NCBI GenBank assembly: GCA_036873755.1
Contig: JAVTVY010020585.1
Span: forward strand, 1-64,000
Direction: 5' to 3'
DNA from: Hanleya hanleyi
Lineage: Eukaryota; Mollusca; Polyplacophora; Lepidopleurida; Hanleyidae
Length of the DNA stretch: 64,000 nt
Below the pieces are notes generated by a model. That model was not told the DNA's origin. It was given only the letters and a program-made list of their open reading frames with translations, and made no database searches. Both the position numbers and the translations under genes were made by a program. Shown piece after piece: positions 46,101 to 52,281 of this stretch. Every line of letters starts with the position of its first letter. The first letter of the stretch is position 1.

Positions 46101-48284
46101 ATTCACCCTGTTAAATTTCATTCCGGTTTCAGTTATACTGTTAGCTTATTTGCCAACATGCAGTAACCAGAAAAACATAACCTAATACACTATAATAATA
46201 ATAGTCATAATACATTGAAACCTGTGTGAACTGACCAAGCTAGGGACCAGATTATAGTGTAGGTTTTGTCAGGGTTCTGGTTTATCAAGGTTCAAAAAGC
46301 CTTAAATTTAAGTATTGGGTCTCAAGATTATGTCGGTATTGAGAGGTTGTTTGGTTTACCCAGGTGTCAATATTCACAGGTTTTACTGTATTATTATCTT
46401 CAGAAAGGTCATGGACAGTTGCTTGATAACTATGTTAATCTGAACTGATTTTATAAAATAATGAACAATGAGACATAGTTGAGTGCTACATTATTACTAA
46501 AGATTTTTTTAGTCCATCACCAGCATCCGACAGCTGTTTAGATACCTGCCTGCACTGCCCCCAAAAGTCCATCTTTATTAAAATTAATAACTACCGTAAT
46601 TTGTTGGACAAATCACTTACATCAAGTTACATGTCACATTTGTACAGTGGAAACTAATTGGTCATATAGGATTGTTAACTCCCAGAGGGTGCTATGATTA
46701 GTGGGCCCAATGTCCCAACAGGTTAAAGGTGAATGCAAAAGTTTCAATATTTTCCATTTTATATTCTTCATGGGCTATTTAATGATGGAAATATCACCCT
46801 TTCCACTTCGTTTGGTTGTATTTGAACTATTTTGTCTCATAGAAGCTTTAGAAAAGTTGGTATCTCAAGCCCGGCCAATTTCAGAATGAATTCCACATCA
46901 CTTATCTGCTGTTGTTTGATACTAGTTTGCAGCTTCAGGTGTCTGGTCTGACATGATGTCACAATCAAGGAAAGATAAGCGACTTGATGGTTTGCACTCT
47001 GAATTTAGCTGAGCTTGAGGAAACAACTTTTAAAATCTTCTAGCAGACAATACTTCAAATTAAGCAGGGTGCAGTAGATAGATAGATAGTAGATCTATCG
47101 TTATTCAACTTGCATATGTCATAGTTCAGTTTGACCAACCAGTGACTCAGTGCAGAGATGTTCCGCTTGTCTGAGCCATCAATGACCCTTAACATGCATA
47201 TTCTTAGTCCAGATGGATATAGTTTGCTGTAAAAATCAAGCCATGCTTAGTTGACGTCTAATCTCAGAGTTGTATTGTTTCAGCAGAAAATCTAATTAGG
47301 CCCATTCTCTCCTGGGTTAGACATCACTCTCAAAGTCCTCTTTCCCCTAAATGAAAAAGAGAATTCGAAACCCTTTGCATTTAACCTTTAACAAGGATTT
47401 AAGATGGTCTTTTCCTCTGGAGTTTTCCCTGAATCATGGGCATTCATTCCTACTACGCCATGAATCCTCTTATTGAACTTACATTTACACTCCGGGAAAA
47501 CATGGCTCCATGGGTCGTACGGCACAATCTAGCAATAAAACAACCCATCCCCACTCTCTGTCCACTGCTTTTATCAAAATTGGCAAATAGTTTCATTGCT
47601 GTGAAGAGCTGATCCATCTGCAATCAGTTTTTCAACGGCCTGTTCAAATTCTCCGGAGTACCGCCATTATCTTTGTACAGGTCACGTGATCCGCATGATA
47701 CATTGCCGATCGCATGACACGTACGAAGAGAATGGAGGAGAAATTCAACCGGCCGTGAAGACTGATTGCAGATGGATCCGCACTTCATGGCAATGAAACT
47801 ATTTGCTGAAGTTGAACTCAATAAAAGCAGTGAAGTGAACAGAGAGTGGGGAGGGGTTGTTTTATTGGCGGATAGAGCTGTACGACCCATGGAGCCATGG
47901 AGTGTACATGTAGGTCCAGTAACAGGAAGTTTGCCTGAAATCTGCACAAATTCAACTGTTTATATTGGAATAGTAAAGAATCATTGGGGGAGGTCAAATG
48001 GTTGAATTTGTGCAGATTTGAGGCAAACTTTATTCATGACTCATTCCACACACGGGTTACTATGGCTCCGATTTTTTACTACTCCGTCGGGGGTACCCTC
48101 TGGATCACGTTTAACATGAGTCGAATGATTGGTAAATGACATAGGTTCCAGTAACTGAGTAATGCATGAGATCATGTATGGTCCAGTTTTCGAGGTAGAA
48201 AGAAACCGTAAACAAGGAGCCGGTTGTTATTACCTCCTTGTCCGAATCAACGCTCTCAGCATCGCTTGACTCGAAATCTGACAT
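13128..48284 (-). CDS. EBNA1BP2: EBP2 (EBNA1BP2) nucleolar ribosome-assembly factor, 9 exons, 288 aa
   Basis: Nine minus-strand exons (48234-48284, 45812-45895, 36197-36348, 30220-30343, 29225-29314, 28175-28250, 24668-24743, 16473-16626, 13128-13187) sum to 867 bases and join in phase. Family blocks appear in order: RAFVRGELKEGLN, GLKQKTEE, WVERLD, DFQREL, YRQAQATVLEAI, DYFAQMAKSDDHM, KLLSKQTAIDRSEKAKKM, LQKRQKEKKDMIDAVKKY, RRQYKDSKFGFGG and the basic KNKRPGKNRRKTMKNRRK end. The human protein is about 306 aa with the same order. In-frame TAA and TAG precede the ATG. EBP2 acts in the nucleolus in pre-60S assembly and 27S pre-rRNA processing (known from yeast). The introns are crowded with transposons and satellites, yet no exon is damaged. 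Confidence 0.95.
14530..15700 (+). repeat. Core array of ~157-bp units, about 7 copies
   Basis: Each unit runs from AAATCCAAGATGGCTGCCTG through TTTTCGAATCGGACC, TATCTTGCACAACTAGACCC and AGAAAGATCCATGCAGTAGT. Spacing is mostly 157 bases. Because 157 is not a multiple of 3, the unit reads in successive frames and gives many false reading frames. Confidence 0.92.
15791..15816 (+). other. 3' terminal hairpin of copy 1
   Basis: AGCCCACCATC and GATGGTGGGCT are perfect inverted 11-mers around a four-base loop, followed by AAAAAT and the element end. Copy 2 has the same hairpin with one loop change. Confidence 0.85.
15960..16272 (+). pseudogene. LINE (jockey-like) reverse transcriptase C-terminal remnant
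   Basis: The plus-strand translation gives NGYIAPHMNYCFSIWGN, then after a one-base shift IKRIHKLQKYAARLIMDSPK and ELFRTLQWQTVFELIRYHKR. This is the C-terminal part of non-LTR reverse transcriptases (the LI.PHLDYC..VWG, LQ.RAAR.I and ELF..L.W...R..YHK blocks). It is short, shifted and without the catalytic core. It lies in EBP2 intron 8 on the opposite strand. Confidence 0.75.
16473..16626 (-). CDS. EBNA1BP2: EBP2 exon 8
   Basis: Encodes NKRRQYKDSKFGFGGQKKRS then a Ser/Thr-rich stretch and TRPGKNRKDT. It is separated from exon 7 by an 8-kb intron that holds the 70-bp satellite. The donor is GTAACT. Confidence 0.92.
17181..23962 (+). repeat. 6.8-kb array of 70-bp units (~97 copies) in EBP2 intron 7
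   Basis: The unit is GTGTGGGGACTGTGCAAGAG, TGTAGTGGTGTATGAGTACC, AGTGCCTTTATAGCTAGTCT, AGTTAATCTA. Most copies are exactly 70 bases; marked variants lose one T (GCCTTATAGC) or gain CAG (TAGTCAGTGG). A variant with TTTACAGC and TAGTGTGTATG recurs near 18605, 20145, 20772, 21688 and 22595, so blocks of about 910 bases (13 units) and others have been duplicated as higher-order units. The right edge decays gradually. Confidence 0.96.
23963..24667. other. Unique part of EBP2 intron 7
   Basis: I see no coding segment or repeat structure here apart from loss of the satellite at its left edge. The EBP2 exon 7 donor follows at 24667. Confidence 0.5.
24668..24743 (-). CDS. EBNA1BP2: EBP2 exon 7
   Basis: Encodes QKGKLEFLEKEEGPPTKRQK and KDKT, flanked by TTTTACAG and GTAAGT. 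Phases agree with exons 6 and 8. Confidence 0.9.
24744..27171. other. EBP2 intron 6, mostly unique sequence
   Basis: No protein frame I recognise. At 25210-25390 the words GGTGATG and CATCACC recur several times on both strands, giving a weakly structured stretch. The frame at 26269-26487 has no family resemblance. Confidence 0.45.
27172..27405 (+). mobile_element. SINE with 5S-rRNA-like head and ACTC tail
   Basis: The segment 27195-27265 (CGTCAGATCACCGAAGCTAAG, AATACTTGGATGGGTGACCG, GGGTGCTGTA) follows the internal control region of 5S rRNA: A box around AAGCTAAGC and C box around GGATGGGTGACC. The body runs to GTTGAAAACGACGTTATAT and a tail of ACTC repeats. 5S-headed SINEs are known as SINE3. 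The tail is shared with the element at 38328-38574. It lies in EBP2 intron 6. Confidence 0.78.
28175..28250 (-). CDS. EBNA1BP2: EBP2 exon 6
   Basis: Encodes VQRDVLQKRQKEKKDMIDAV and KKYRK plus one base. The acceptor is CCTTTCAG. The donor GTTTGG is weak. Confidence 0.92.
28430..28735 (+). repeat. 82-bp tandem repeat, ~3.5 copies, in EBP2 intron 5
   Basis: The unit is ATGTAAGTGTTGAAGTTGTT, TATCAATAATAACCGAGCTA, TGGACATGACAGTGCACATC, then TATAAGGTGCTGAGCATCTTC-like sequence, repeated at 82-base spacing with the last copy diverged. It is followed by GGATGGATGGAAGGAC and a G-run near 28808. The layout is similar in style to the hairpin-ended elements but shares no sequence with them. Confidence 0.85.
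29225..29314 (-). CDS. EBNA1BP2: EBP2 exon 5
   Basis: Thirty codons, VREKLLSKQTAIDRSEKAKK followed by MRELRKYGKK, the most conserved part of the family. The donor is GTATGG. Confidence 0.94.
30220..30343 (-). CDS. EBNA1BP2: EBP2 exon 4
   Basis: Encodes YRQAQATVLEAIPKLHKLGV and DYFAQMAKSDDHMKR. The acceptor is TGTACAG and the donor GTACAT. A MITE ends 48 bases before the acceptor. Confidence 0.93.
30392..30566. mobile_element. pogo/Tc1-type MITE, copy 1
   Basis: The inverted ends CAGTAAAACCTGTGTATA and (reversed) CAGTGGTACCTGTGAATA are flanked by TA on both sides, the target duplication of Tc1/mariner and pogo groups. A second copy lies at 46213-46388 in the same orientation. It is non-coding and sits 48 bases from the EBP2 exon 4 acceptor. 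Confidence 0.75.
30600..35394 (+). mobile_element. Hairpin-ended element with tandem core, copy 2
   Basis: Both ends are the same as copy 1 (13694-15823), as is the left arm, including the palindrome GATCCTGAAGGATC near the start. The core is expanded to about 25 units, and this accounts for nearly all of the length difference (4.8 kb against 2.1 kb). It lies in EBP2 intron 3 in the same strand sense as copy 1. Confidence 0.8.
31440..35310 (+). repeat. Core array of 154-157-bp units, about 25 copies
   Basis: Units match those at 14530-15700. Blocks within the array are themselves duplicated: 33450-34150 and 34385-35080 share the same run of variants (for example the AAGAGGAACC and GCAGCAGTTCC changes, and the GATTTACGAATCG change), a sign of recent segmental expansion by several units at once. 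Confidence 0.92.
36197..36348 (-). CDS. EBNA1BP2: EBP2 exon 3
   Basis: Encodes TGLKQKTEEF, HNWVERLDMTND and an acidic linker ending DFQREL. The acceptor (TTCTTCCAG) lies about 63 bases downstream of the 52-bp satellite. The donor is GTAAGT. Confidence 0.93.
36411..38240 (+). repeat. 52-bp satellite, about 34 copies, next to EBP2 exon 3
   Basis: The unit is CATTCTACAGGAATGCACAG, AAATCCAAAGCTATCATTTC, TATACAGATTAA. Copies differ by a few substitutions (CGTTTC, TACGG, CCACAG) or one lost base. The first degenerate copy begins only 63 bases from the exon 3 acceptor. On the EBP2 strand every unit reads TTTCTGTGCATTCCTGTAG, which looks like a 3' splice site. Confidence 0.95.
38328..38574 (-). mobile_element. 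Mollusc-type SINE with 13-bp target duplication
   Basis: The 13-mer CAGTGATTGTAGT occurs at 38315-38327 and again at 38575-38587 and brackets the element. Inside, CAGTTAGTCGTCTCTTACGA and GTGAGTGAATATGATTTAAC (reverse of a GTTAAAT-CACTCAC tail) are parts of a SINE I recall as abundant in abalone and other gastropods. A 34-bp segment containing CCTATTCCTTTTCACACC is duplicated in tandem inside. The tail is at the low-coordinate end, so the element reads on the minus strand. Confidence 0.72.
38588..38910. other. Intron 2 spacer between SINE and DIRS element
   Basis: A/T-rich sequence in which I see no gene or repeat. Confidence 0.5.
38950..39090 (+). repeat. DIRS copy B inverted terminal repeat, 3' side
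   Basis: Holds CACATACCTTATTGCTATCG, ACGCGATTGCTCTATTGTAA and CCCTGTAATGCCCAATGCCC, all present in reverse complement at 45544-45692. The other copy carries an extra ~9 bases (CGCGCATGG) in the middle. Confidence 0.9.
39157..39257. repeat. Internal complementary region (ICR) of DIRS copy B
   Basis: 39157-39213 is the reverse complement of the left end (38911-38968) and 39214-39257 that of the right end (45664-45706), abutting at TTTCAT/ATTTCTT. In the DIRS1 model the ICR templates the joining of the two ends during circle formation. Confidence 0.88.
39615..40440 (-). pseudogene. Tyrosine recombinase (DIRS copy B)
   Basis: The N-terminal part (LVPATVDGYRSAIARVLQLT) leads to the first catalytic Arg in FLIAFASAARVSEIHALD (near 40116-40157). 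After a frame change come the HxxR box in SAHEVRAMAAS (39739-39750) and, after another, RACYWRS and FVSHYLRD with the probable Tyr nucleophile at about 39641. The enzyme integrates circular DIRS DNA. The residues survive but at least two frameshifts prevent a full product. Confidence 0.82.
40452..41502 (-). pseudogene. RNase H and DIRS extension (copy B)
   Basis: FTDASMEGRGAYLG, MHINVLEFQAV and VATNNTTVLAYM align with copy A. The second acidic position reads ATNN instead of ATDN, so one catalytic Asp is lost. Frames change near 41130 and 40930. The tail APWWPTRPWFAVLMDLLIDV is the same extension seen in copy A. Confidence 0.8.
41687..42601 (-). pseudogene. Reverse transcriptase (DIRS copy B), 304-aa frame
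   Basis: One open frame holds IPVGGRLASFGQNWEAI, VFLVPKKNTTEMRMVINLRR, MTSLDLQDAYLHVPI, VLPFGLSTSPWVFTRVF and YHFYLDD (YLDD at 41825-41836), ending at TPSQSRVFL where the family would continue. The catalytic Asp residues are all there. It is better preserved than copy A but cut off before RNase H by a frame change. Confidence 0.87.
42495..45304 (-). pseudogene. Gag-like region (DIRS copy B)
   Basis: The start is the ATG at 45304, which opens ASVFCVVCGQSKPTTDPHS and a Cys-rich module as in copy A, but a frameshift near 45210 moves CVECELWPDNIF into the next frame, where 447 codons stay open (43858-45201). That stretch is rich in Ser, Pro, Tyr and Val with loose repeats such as TSSVYGAPG and ASSVYNSPA. 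The last part (42495-42953) ends basic (GGSGHSKRGGGKGKSAK). Confidence 0.62.
45544..45692 (-). repeat. DIRS copy B inverted terminal repeat, 5' side
   Basis: Reverse complement of 38950-39090, from GTCACGTGGTCAGACAGAGG to the terminal AAGGTATGTGAAAGTAAGTT. The gag start lies about 240 bases inside it. Confidence 0.9.
45812..45895 (-). CDS. EBNA1BP2: EBP2 exon 2
   Basis: Follows the acceptor TATGTTTCAG. Encodes LQRAFVRGELKEGLNLEV and KHHINNT. The donor is GTAAGA. A DIRS retrotransposon begins only 105 bases into the next intron. Confidence 0.92.
46213..46388. mobile_element. pogo/Tc1-type MITE, copy 2
   Basis: 176 bases bracketed by TA, with ends CATTGAAACCTGTGTGAA and (reversed) CAGTAAAACCTGTGAATA. 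It aligns along its length with 30392-30566 and is in EBP2 intron 1. Confidence 0.75.
47477..47917. repeat. Long imperfect palindrome (fold-back element) in EBP2 intron 1
   Basis: The left arm (ATGGCTCCATGGGTCGTAC, AATAAAACAACCC, CCCCACTCTCTG, AAATAGTTTCATTGC, GATCCATCTGCAATC) pairs with the right arm back to 47917. Pairing goes on towards the centre near 47697 with TTCAACGGCC against GGCCGTGAAG. Arms are about 220 bases with substitutions and small gaps. The short frames here are mirror artefacts. Confidence 0.8.
47929..48028. repeat. 28-bp inverted repeat with 44-bp loop
   Basis: GTTTGCCTGAAATCTGCACA AATTCAAC at 47929-47956 pairs with 48001-48028 with one mismatch. It lies about 200 bases inside EBP2 intron 1 and could form a stem in the pre-mRNA. 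Confidence 0.82.
48234..48284 (-). CDS. EBNA1BP2: EBP2 exon 1
   Basis: Encodes MSDFESSDAESVDSDKE, an acidic serine-rich start typical of the family. The donor is GTAATA. Confidence 0.85.
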
Positions 48285-48520
48285 TGTTTTATGATGTAAT
48301 TTCTATTAATTTTGCTCTACTAAAACAAATACATTGAGACTAGACTATCACAAAACTTCCAGTGTTAACATGCACATGTGCATGTCGAAAAGCGGTCTGT
48401 CGTATTTCACGACACCAAAGTGCCAACCGGTACAATATCTTAAGGGAGATAACTTGACTGTACTCCAGAAATGTGGTTTTGCAGCAAGCAAAAAGAATTT
48501 TGAAGAATAACATTTATTTT
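48285..48520 (-). promoter_or_regulatory. 5' flank of EBP2
   Basis: About 236 bases between the EBP2 ATG and a hAT remnant. The transcript start should lie in or near here. Stops TAA and TAG are in frame just upstream of the ATG. I see no TATA box or other motif I would defend. Confidence 0.4.
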
Positions 48521-49269
48521 CAGGGGCGTCGGAAGCGGGGGGGCCGGGGGGGCACGTGCCCCCCCAGATGAAAACCAGGGGGGGCACAAGTATGTTTGTG
48601 CCCCCCCAGATTTTGTACAGTTTGATGATAATAAATTTAAATCAGATATTCATGCAATTCATAATTGGTACTTCTGTTAGTTGCCAGTGAGACGGCGCAT
48701 GATGTGTGAAGTAGAAAAGCTACTTCGCATTTACTTGACGATTCCAGTAACGACAGCAACGGCAGAGCGTTCCTTCTCTACGCTGAGACGCATCAAGACT
48801 TACCTACGCTCGAGCATGACCCAACAGCGCCTAAACAACGTAGTTCTACTGCAAATCCACAGGGACATGACAGAGCAGTTGGACTTGAAAGGGGTCGCGA
48901 AGTTATTTGCATCTGTAAATGAACGACGGGTCAATTTTTTTGAAAAGTTTGACTGATTCAGATCGAATTTGCACTGCTGGAAATTTGGACGAGTTGTTTA
49001 TTTGACGGAAATGAAGACGGATTAATATTCCTGTGTGTGTGTTAGCAGTTTTTTATTATTTTTTTTTAACCAAACTAGTATTGAAACAGTTGAAATATCT
49101 GAGAAAATATATGCGTTTTATTTGTCGGAAATCGCTCAAAACGCCCCTACGGCCGTCTGGAACCCCGGAGCTTCCTGGAAATTTGGACGAGCCGTTTATT
49201 TGACGGAAATGAAGACTAAAGTGCTGGGATAGTGCCCCCCCCAGTCAGAACTATCTTCCGACGCCACTG
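48521..49269 (+). mobile_element. hAT transposon remnant, internally deleted
   Basis: The left end CAGGGGCGTCGGAAG and the right end CTTCCGACGCCACTG are inverted repeats, with G-rich and C-rich runs (GGGGGGGCAC against GTGCCCCCC) just inside. Between them lies the C-terminal hAT dimerisation domain. An 8-bp target duplication is not clear. A ~45-bp stretch beginning CTGGAAATTTGGACGAG is present twice, at 48977 and 49174. Confidence 0.8.
48681..48956 (+). pseudogene. hAT transposase C-terminal dimerisation domain
   Basis: The frame reads LLRIYLTIPVTTATAERSFS, LRRIKTYLRSSM and RLNNVVLLQIHRD, which is the conserved hAT dimerisation block (the IP.T.A..ERSFS..RRIKT..R..M...RL..L..L form found in ZMYM/TTF-type transposases). 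Only this last part remains: the zinc finger and catalytic domain are missing, so it cannot be active. Confidence 0.85.
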
Positions 49270-50628
49270 ATTTTGTCAACTACGAAAGAGCTTTTGAGTA
49301 TAATTTGAATGCTTTCGTGCTACTTCCTTGCGAATAATGACAGTATGAAATCGAAATCGTAGAAAAAAATCGGTTATATCCGAACGAAAATTATGCCATT
49401 GTGACTCGTGTTAAAAAGGATAATTGATTCCTTGCAAGACACAGATGGGATACTTGCATTATGTTTTGCTCTATGTTCATCATCGTGTGTAGTATAGATC
49501 GCTCTCTATATATATTTATTAATATGAATAGGCAAAGCCTAGAAGCGAACGGAACAATACTTCTTCCTCTCGTTTCTGGCTTTGCCTATTTATATCAAGT
49601 TTTCCATCAGCTCTAAATTTACACAATTGGACTTGCACTTGTATTACTCATTCGCATAATTTCTTGTTCCACACAGAGCTAATATTTGAGATGGATGAAA
49701 TCAAAGTACTTTTGTACTTTTGAGGGTTCCGTTGATTTGATCTGCCCATATCCACAGGAGCAGAGATGGGCAGATAGAGTTGCCCCAACTTCTTGGCCTC
49801 CTTGTTCCTGTCCACGTTTTGTATAGTATTTTATACTGAACAAATATTTCATGCACATGCTTACATCAAAACCGATGGCTTGTTTGAAAGTCAATTCCTG
49901 TAGAACTTTACAGCATTACAATCCATGTGGTATTGTTGTTGTACGGTTCCCATGGCATTAAAATGTGGAAATACAAACAAATTGCCATAAATAAATTAAA
50001 AAAAATATGTAGGCCTATCTCTGGTGTGCAACTTCAGGTATTATCGGAGGATGTCTACTTTATAAAATATTCTGAAGTTTCAGGAATTTTCGAAAAGTTC
50101 ATTATTAATTTTGAATGTAAACTTCGAAAGTTTAAAGGGACAATTTTGAACTGATTTGACTTTGAGGTAACTCAAAAATTCGTTCAGGACTTCAATCCAT
50201 ATGAAATGTTTTCTTCAAACTTTTTTTCAACTATCAAATTTTAATTTCAAGTTAAAATTATATTCAAATTTAAATTCAAGTATTTAAAAATAATTTTACT
50301 TTAATCTTGATCAAATTCAATTAAAACTGTAAAAACTGAAATTCCAATTCGAAATTAAAATTAACAATGAAGTTAGAGTGATCATAAAAAATAGCTTTCG
50401 AACTCGTTTGGTTGTTTTAATTCAAATTTTAAACTTAAATCGCAAAATCACAATTTTCAAATGCTGGGTGTACAGTTATCACCACTGGACATGGCATTTG
50501 CTACTGGACGTCACTGGTGGCTGAATGCGTGCCATGGCGGTTATCTCTTTTCTACTGAACTTTAGTGGGTCCACGTGAGTTGTACGCTACTGGACTTGAC
50601 TGGGCGTATGCCTGGACATGATTGGGCG
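49270..50628. other. A/T-rich intergenic sequence
   Basis: No gene recognised. Around 50200-50480 the sequence is a run of short AAATT/AATTT words, low in complexity. Near 50480-50630 words such as ACTGGAC and TGGGCGT recur, leading into the palindrome. Confidence 0.5.
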
Positions 50629-50638
50629 TGACTGGACG

Positions 50639-50756
50639 CACAGGTGCTTCTATCTACCGTTCTATGTTCCACCCCAACCCTATACTATATAGTTGGGGAT
50701 ACTATATAGTATAGGGTTGGGGGTGGAACATAGAACGGTAGATAGAAGCACCTGTG
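50639..50756. repeat. Perfect-arm palindrome, 55/56-bp arms, 7-bp loop
   Basis: CACAGGTGCTTCTATCTACC and onward to ACTATATAGT (50639-50693) pairs with 50701-50756, with only one extra C in the right arm, around the loop TGGGGAT. The 10-mer TGACTGGACG flanks it on both sides (50629-50638 and 50755-50764), overlapping the arm by two bases. Confidence 0.92.
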
Positions 50757-50764
50757 ACTGGACG

Positions 50765-52277
50765 GTAAATAGTAGGACCCTCACGCGGACCTCGGTGAAA
50801 TCAACATTCTTGACAATGTTGAATGGCTTGATTTTACAACCACGACTACGTCGTAAATGTTTATTTTCTAACAAATGCCTATCATATTTACACGATACTT
50901 CACTCTTCAGATCTAAAGAACGCAATAAATAAGCTTTCCATAGATATGAATTTTATGCAGGTTTTGCCTGCCATAGAACTAAATTTGACGAAAGATGTGC
51001 ACCGTTTTGAGTGCCGCTTTCACTGCGAAACATTTTTGATCGAAACCTTGGTCAGTAACATTCTTGGTCACGTGGTCTGCGTTTTGCATCGGACATCTTC
51101 GACAAGGACGAAAGCAACCACCTCGCTGGGGGTCTAATAAACACCCCAGCCACCAGTCAGATTTTTGGACCGGATTCGGGGCCTTCGCGCACATCGCCGG
51201 AAGTGACATGGTAAAATAGATGTTTGCCGATCATTTCGATTACTTTTCAAGTCTGCATAATACCTCTGTTGACCTAGCTAGCGTTAAAAAGAATTATCTG
51301 GAGATCATTTTCCCTGTTTATCTGGACAGAGCATATGAAAAGTAGTTCGCTCATGTGCAACACTAAAGGAGTTGTTCGGCCGGATTCAAACTGAACCGTG
51401 CGTTGGTTGGTTTCCCCTATACGTCATAGCAACGTAGTAAAGATCAACTTCCGCTATTGGTGGCAGGGATGGTAATGGAGCCTGCGAACTAGAGCATGCG
51501 CTGTGGGGAGGTTGGGACGAAAGCCGCATAATGAATCAAATAGTCTACAGTTATTTTCATCTGTGTAAAATTATTCATAAATTGAAATCCTTTCGAAAAA
51601 TGACATGCCAGCTAGGCTATATATTTTCTTCTTTTAAGTCTTCATAACGGGTGATTTGTCCAGGCATGCAATTCCTCCATGGGGACCGGAAACGGATATC
51701 ACGCTTTTTTCGTTCAAGGGATATCGGTTGTTGTTGTTTTCATTAAATTTTGCTATGTTTTGTCCCACATTCGCACGTCTGCGCAATACATATAGAGCTT
51801 GCTTCGCAAGCGGCCGCGCTCCGCTCGCTATTATTATTATTATCTGCACCTGTACATAAACTACACACCACGCGATTTGTTCTTTGTATTATGTTCTAGT
51901 AGTACCGTGGTATAGTTAGATTGACTTGTAGATCCTCTGCCAGATTTGTTTGCTTAGAGATAACGTAGCGAAGAGAGTGTGAGAAATTTTCCCTGCAGCT
52001 CCCATCCTTCCCCTTTTCCCTTGCTTCTGTTTATGGCCCTTTGCATACGCATAACAGCTGGCCCAGCTTGATCAATCTTTCAGAAAAATTCCATGGCGGA
52101 CTGACGGATGATTTCTTGTCGAACTTTCCCCGCCCGTCGTTTCGTTTTGCTTCGGCGTCCTCGGTAGGTGAGTGAATTGGTCTAGGTCTACATCTATCCG
52201 TATATGAAAGGACCACTTATACAGATCTCTTTATTTACACAAGTACATGTTTGAGGTTAACTATCAATTAACGCTTG
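50765..52277. other. Intergenic sequence left of the LTR element
   Basis: No gene recognised. At 51797-51830 the short inverted words GCTTGCTTCGCAAGC and GCGCTCCGCTCGC sit next to an ATT microsatellite, probably part of a dispersed repeat. Confidence 0.45.
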
Positions 52278-52281
52278 ATAA

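Noticed and set aside
47624..48005. Opposed frames at 47624-47947 (-) and 47766-48005 (+)
   Set aside because: They lie on the arms of a fold-back element; no domain and no splice support.
50930..51137. Short plus-strand frame MNFMQVLPAIELNLTKDVHR as a gene
   Set aside because: 63 residues, no family resemblance, no splice-site support, opposed by an equally long frame on the other strand.
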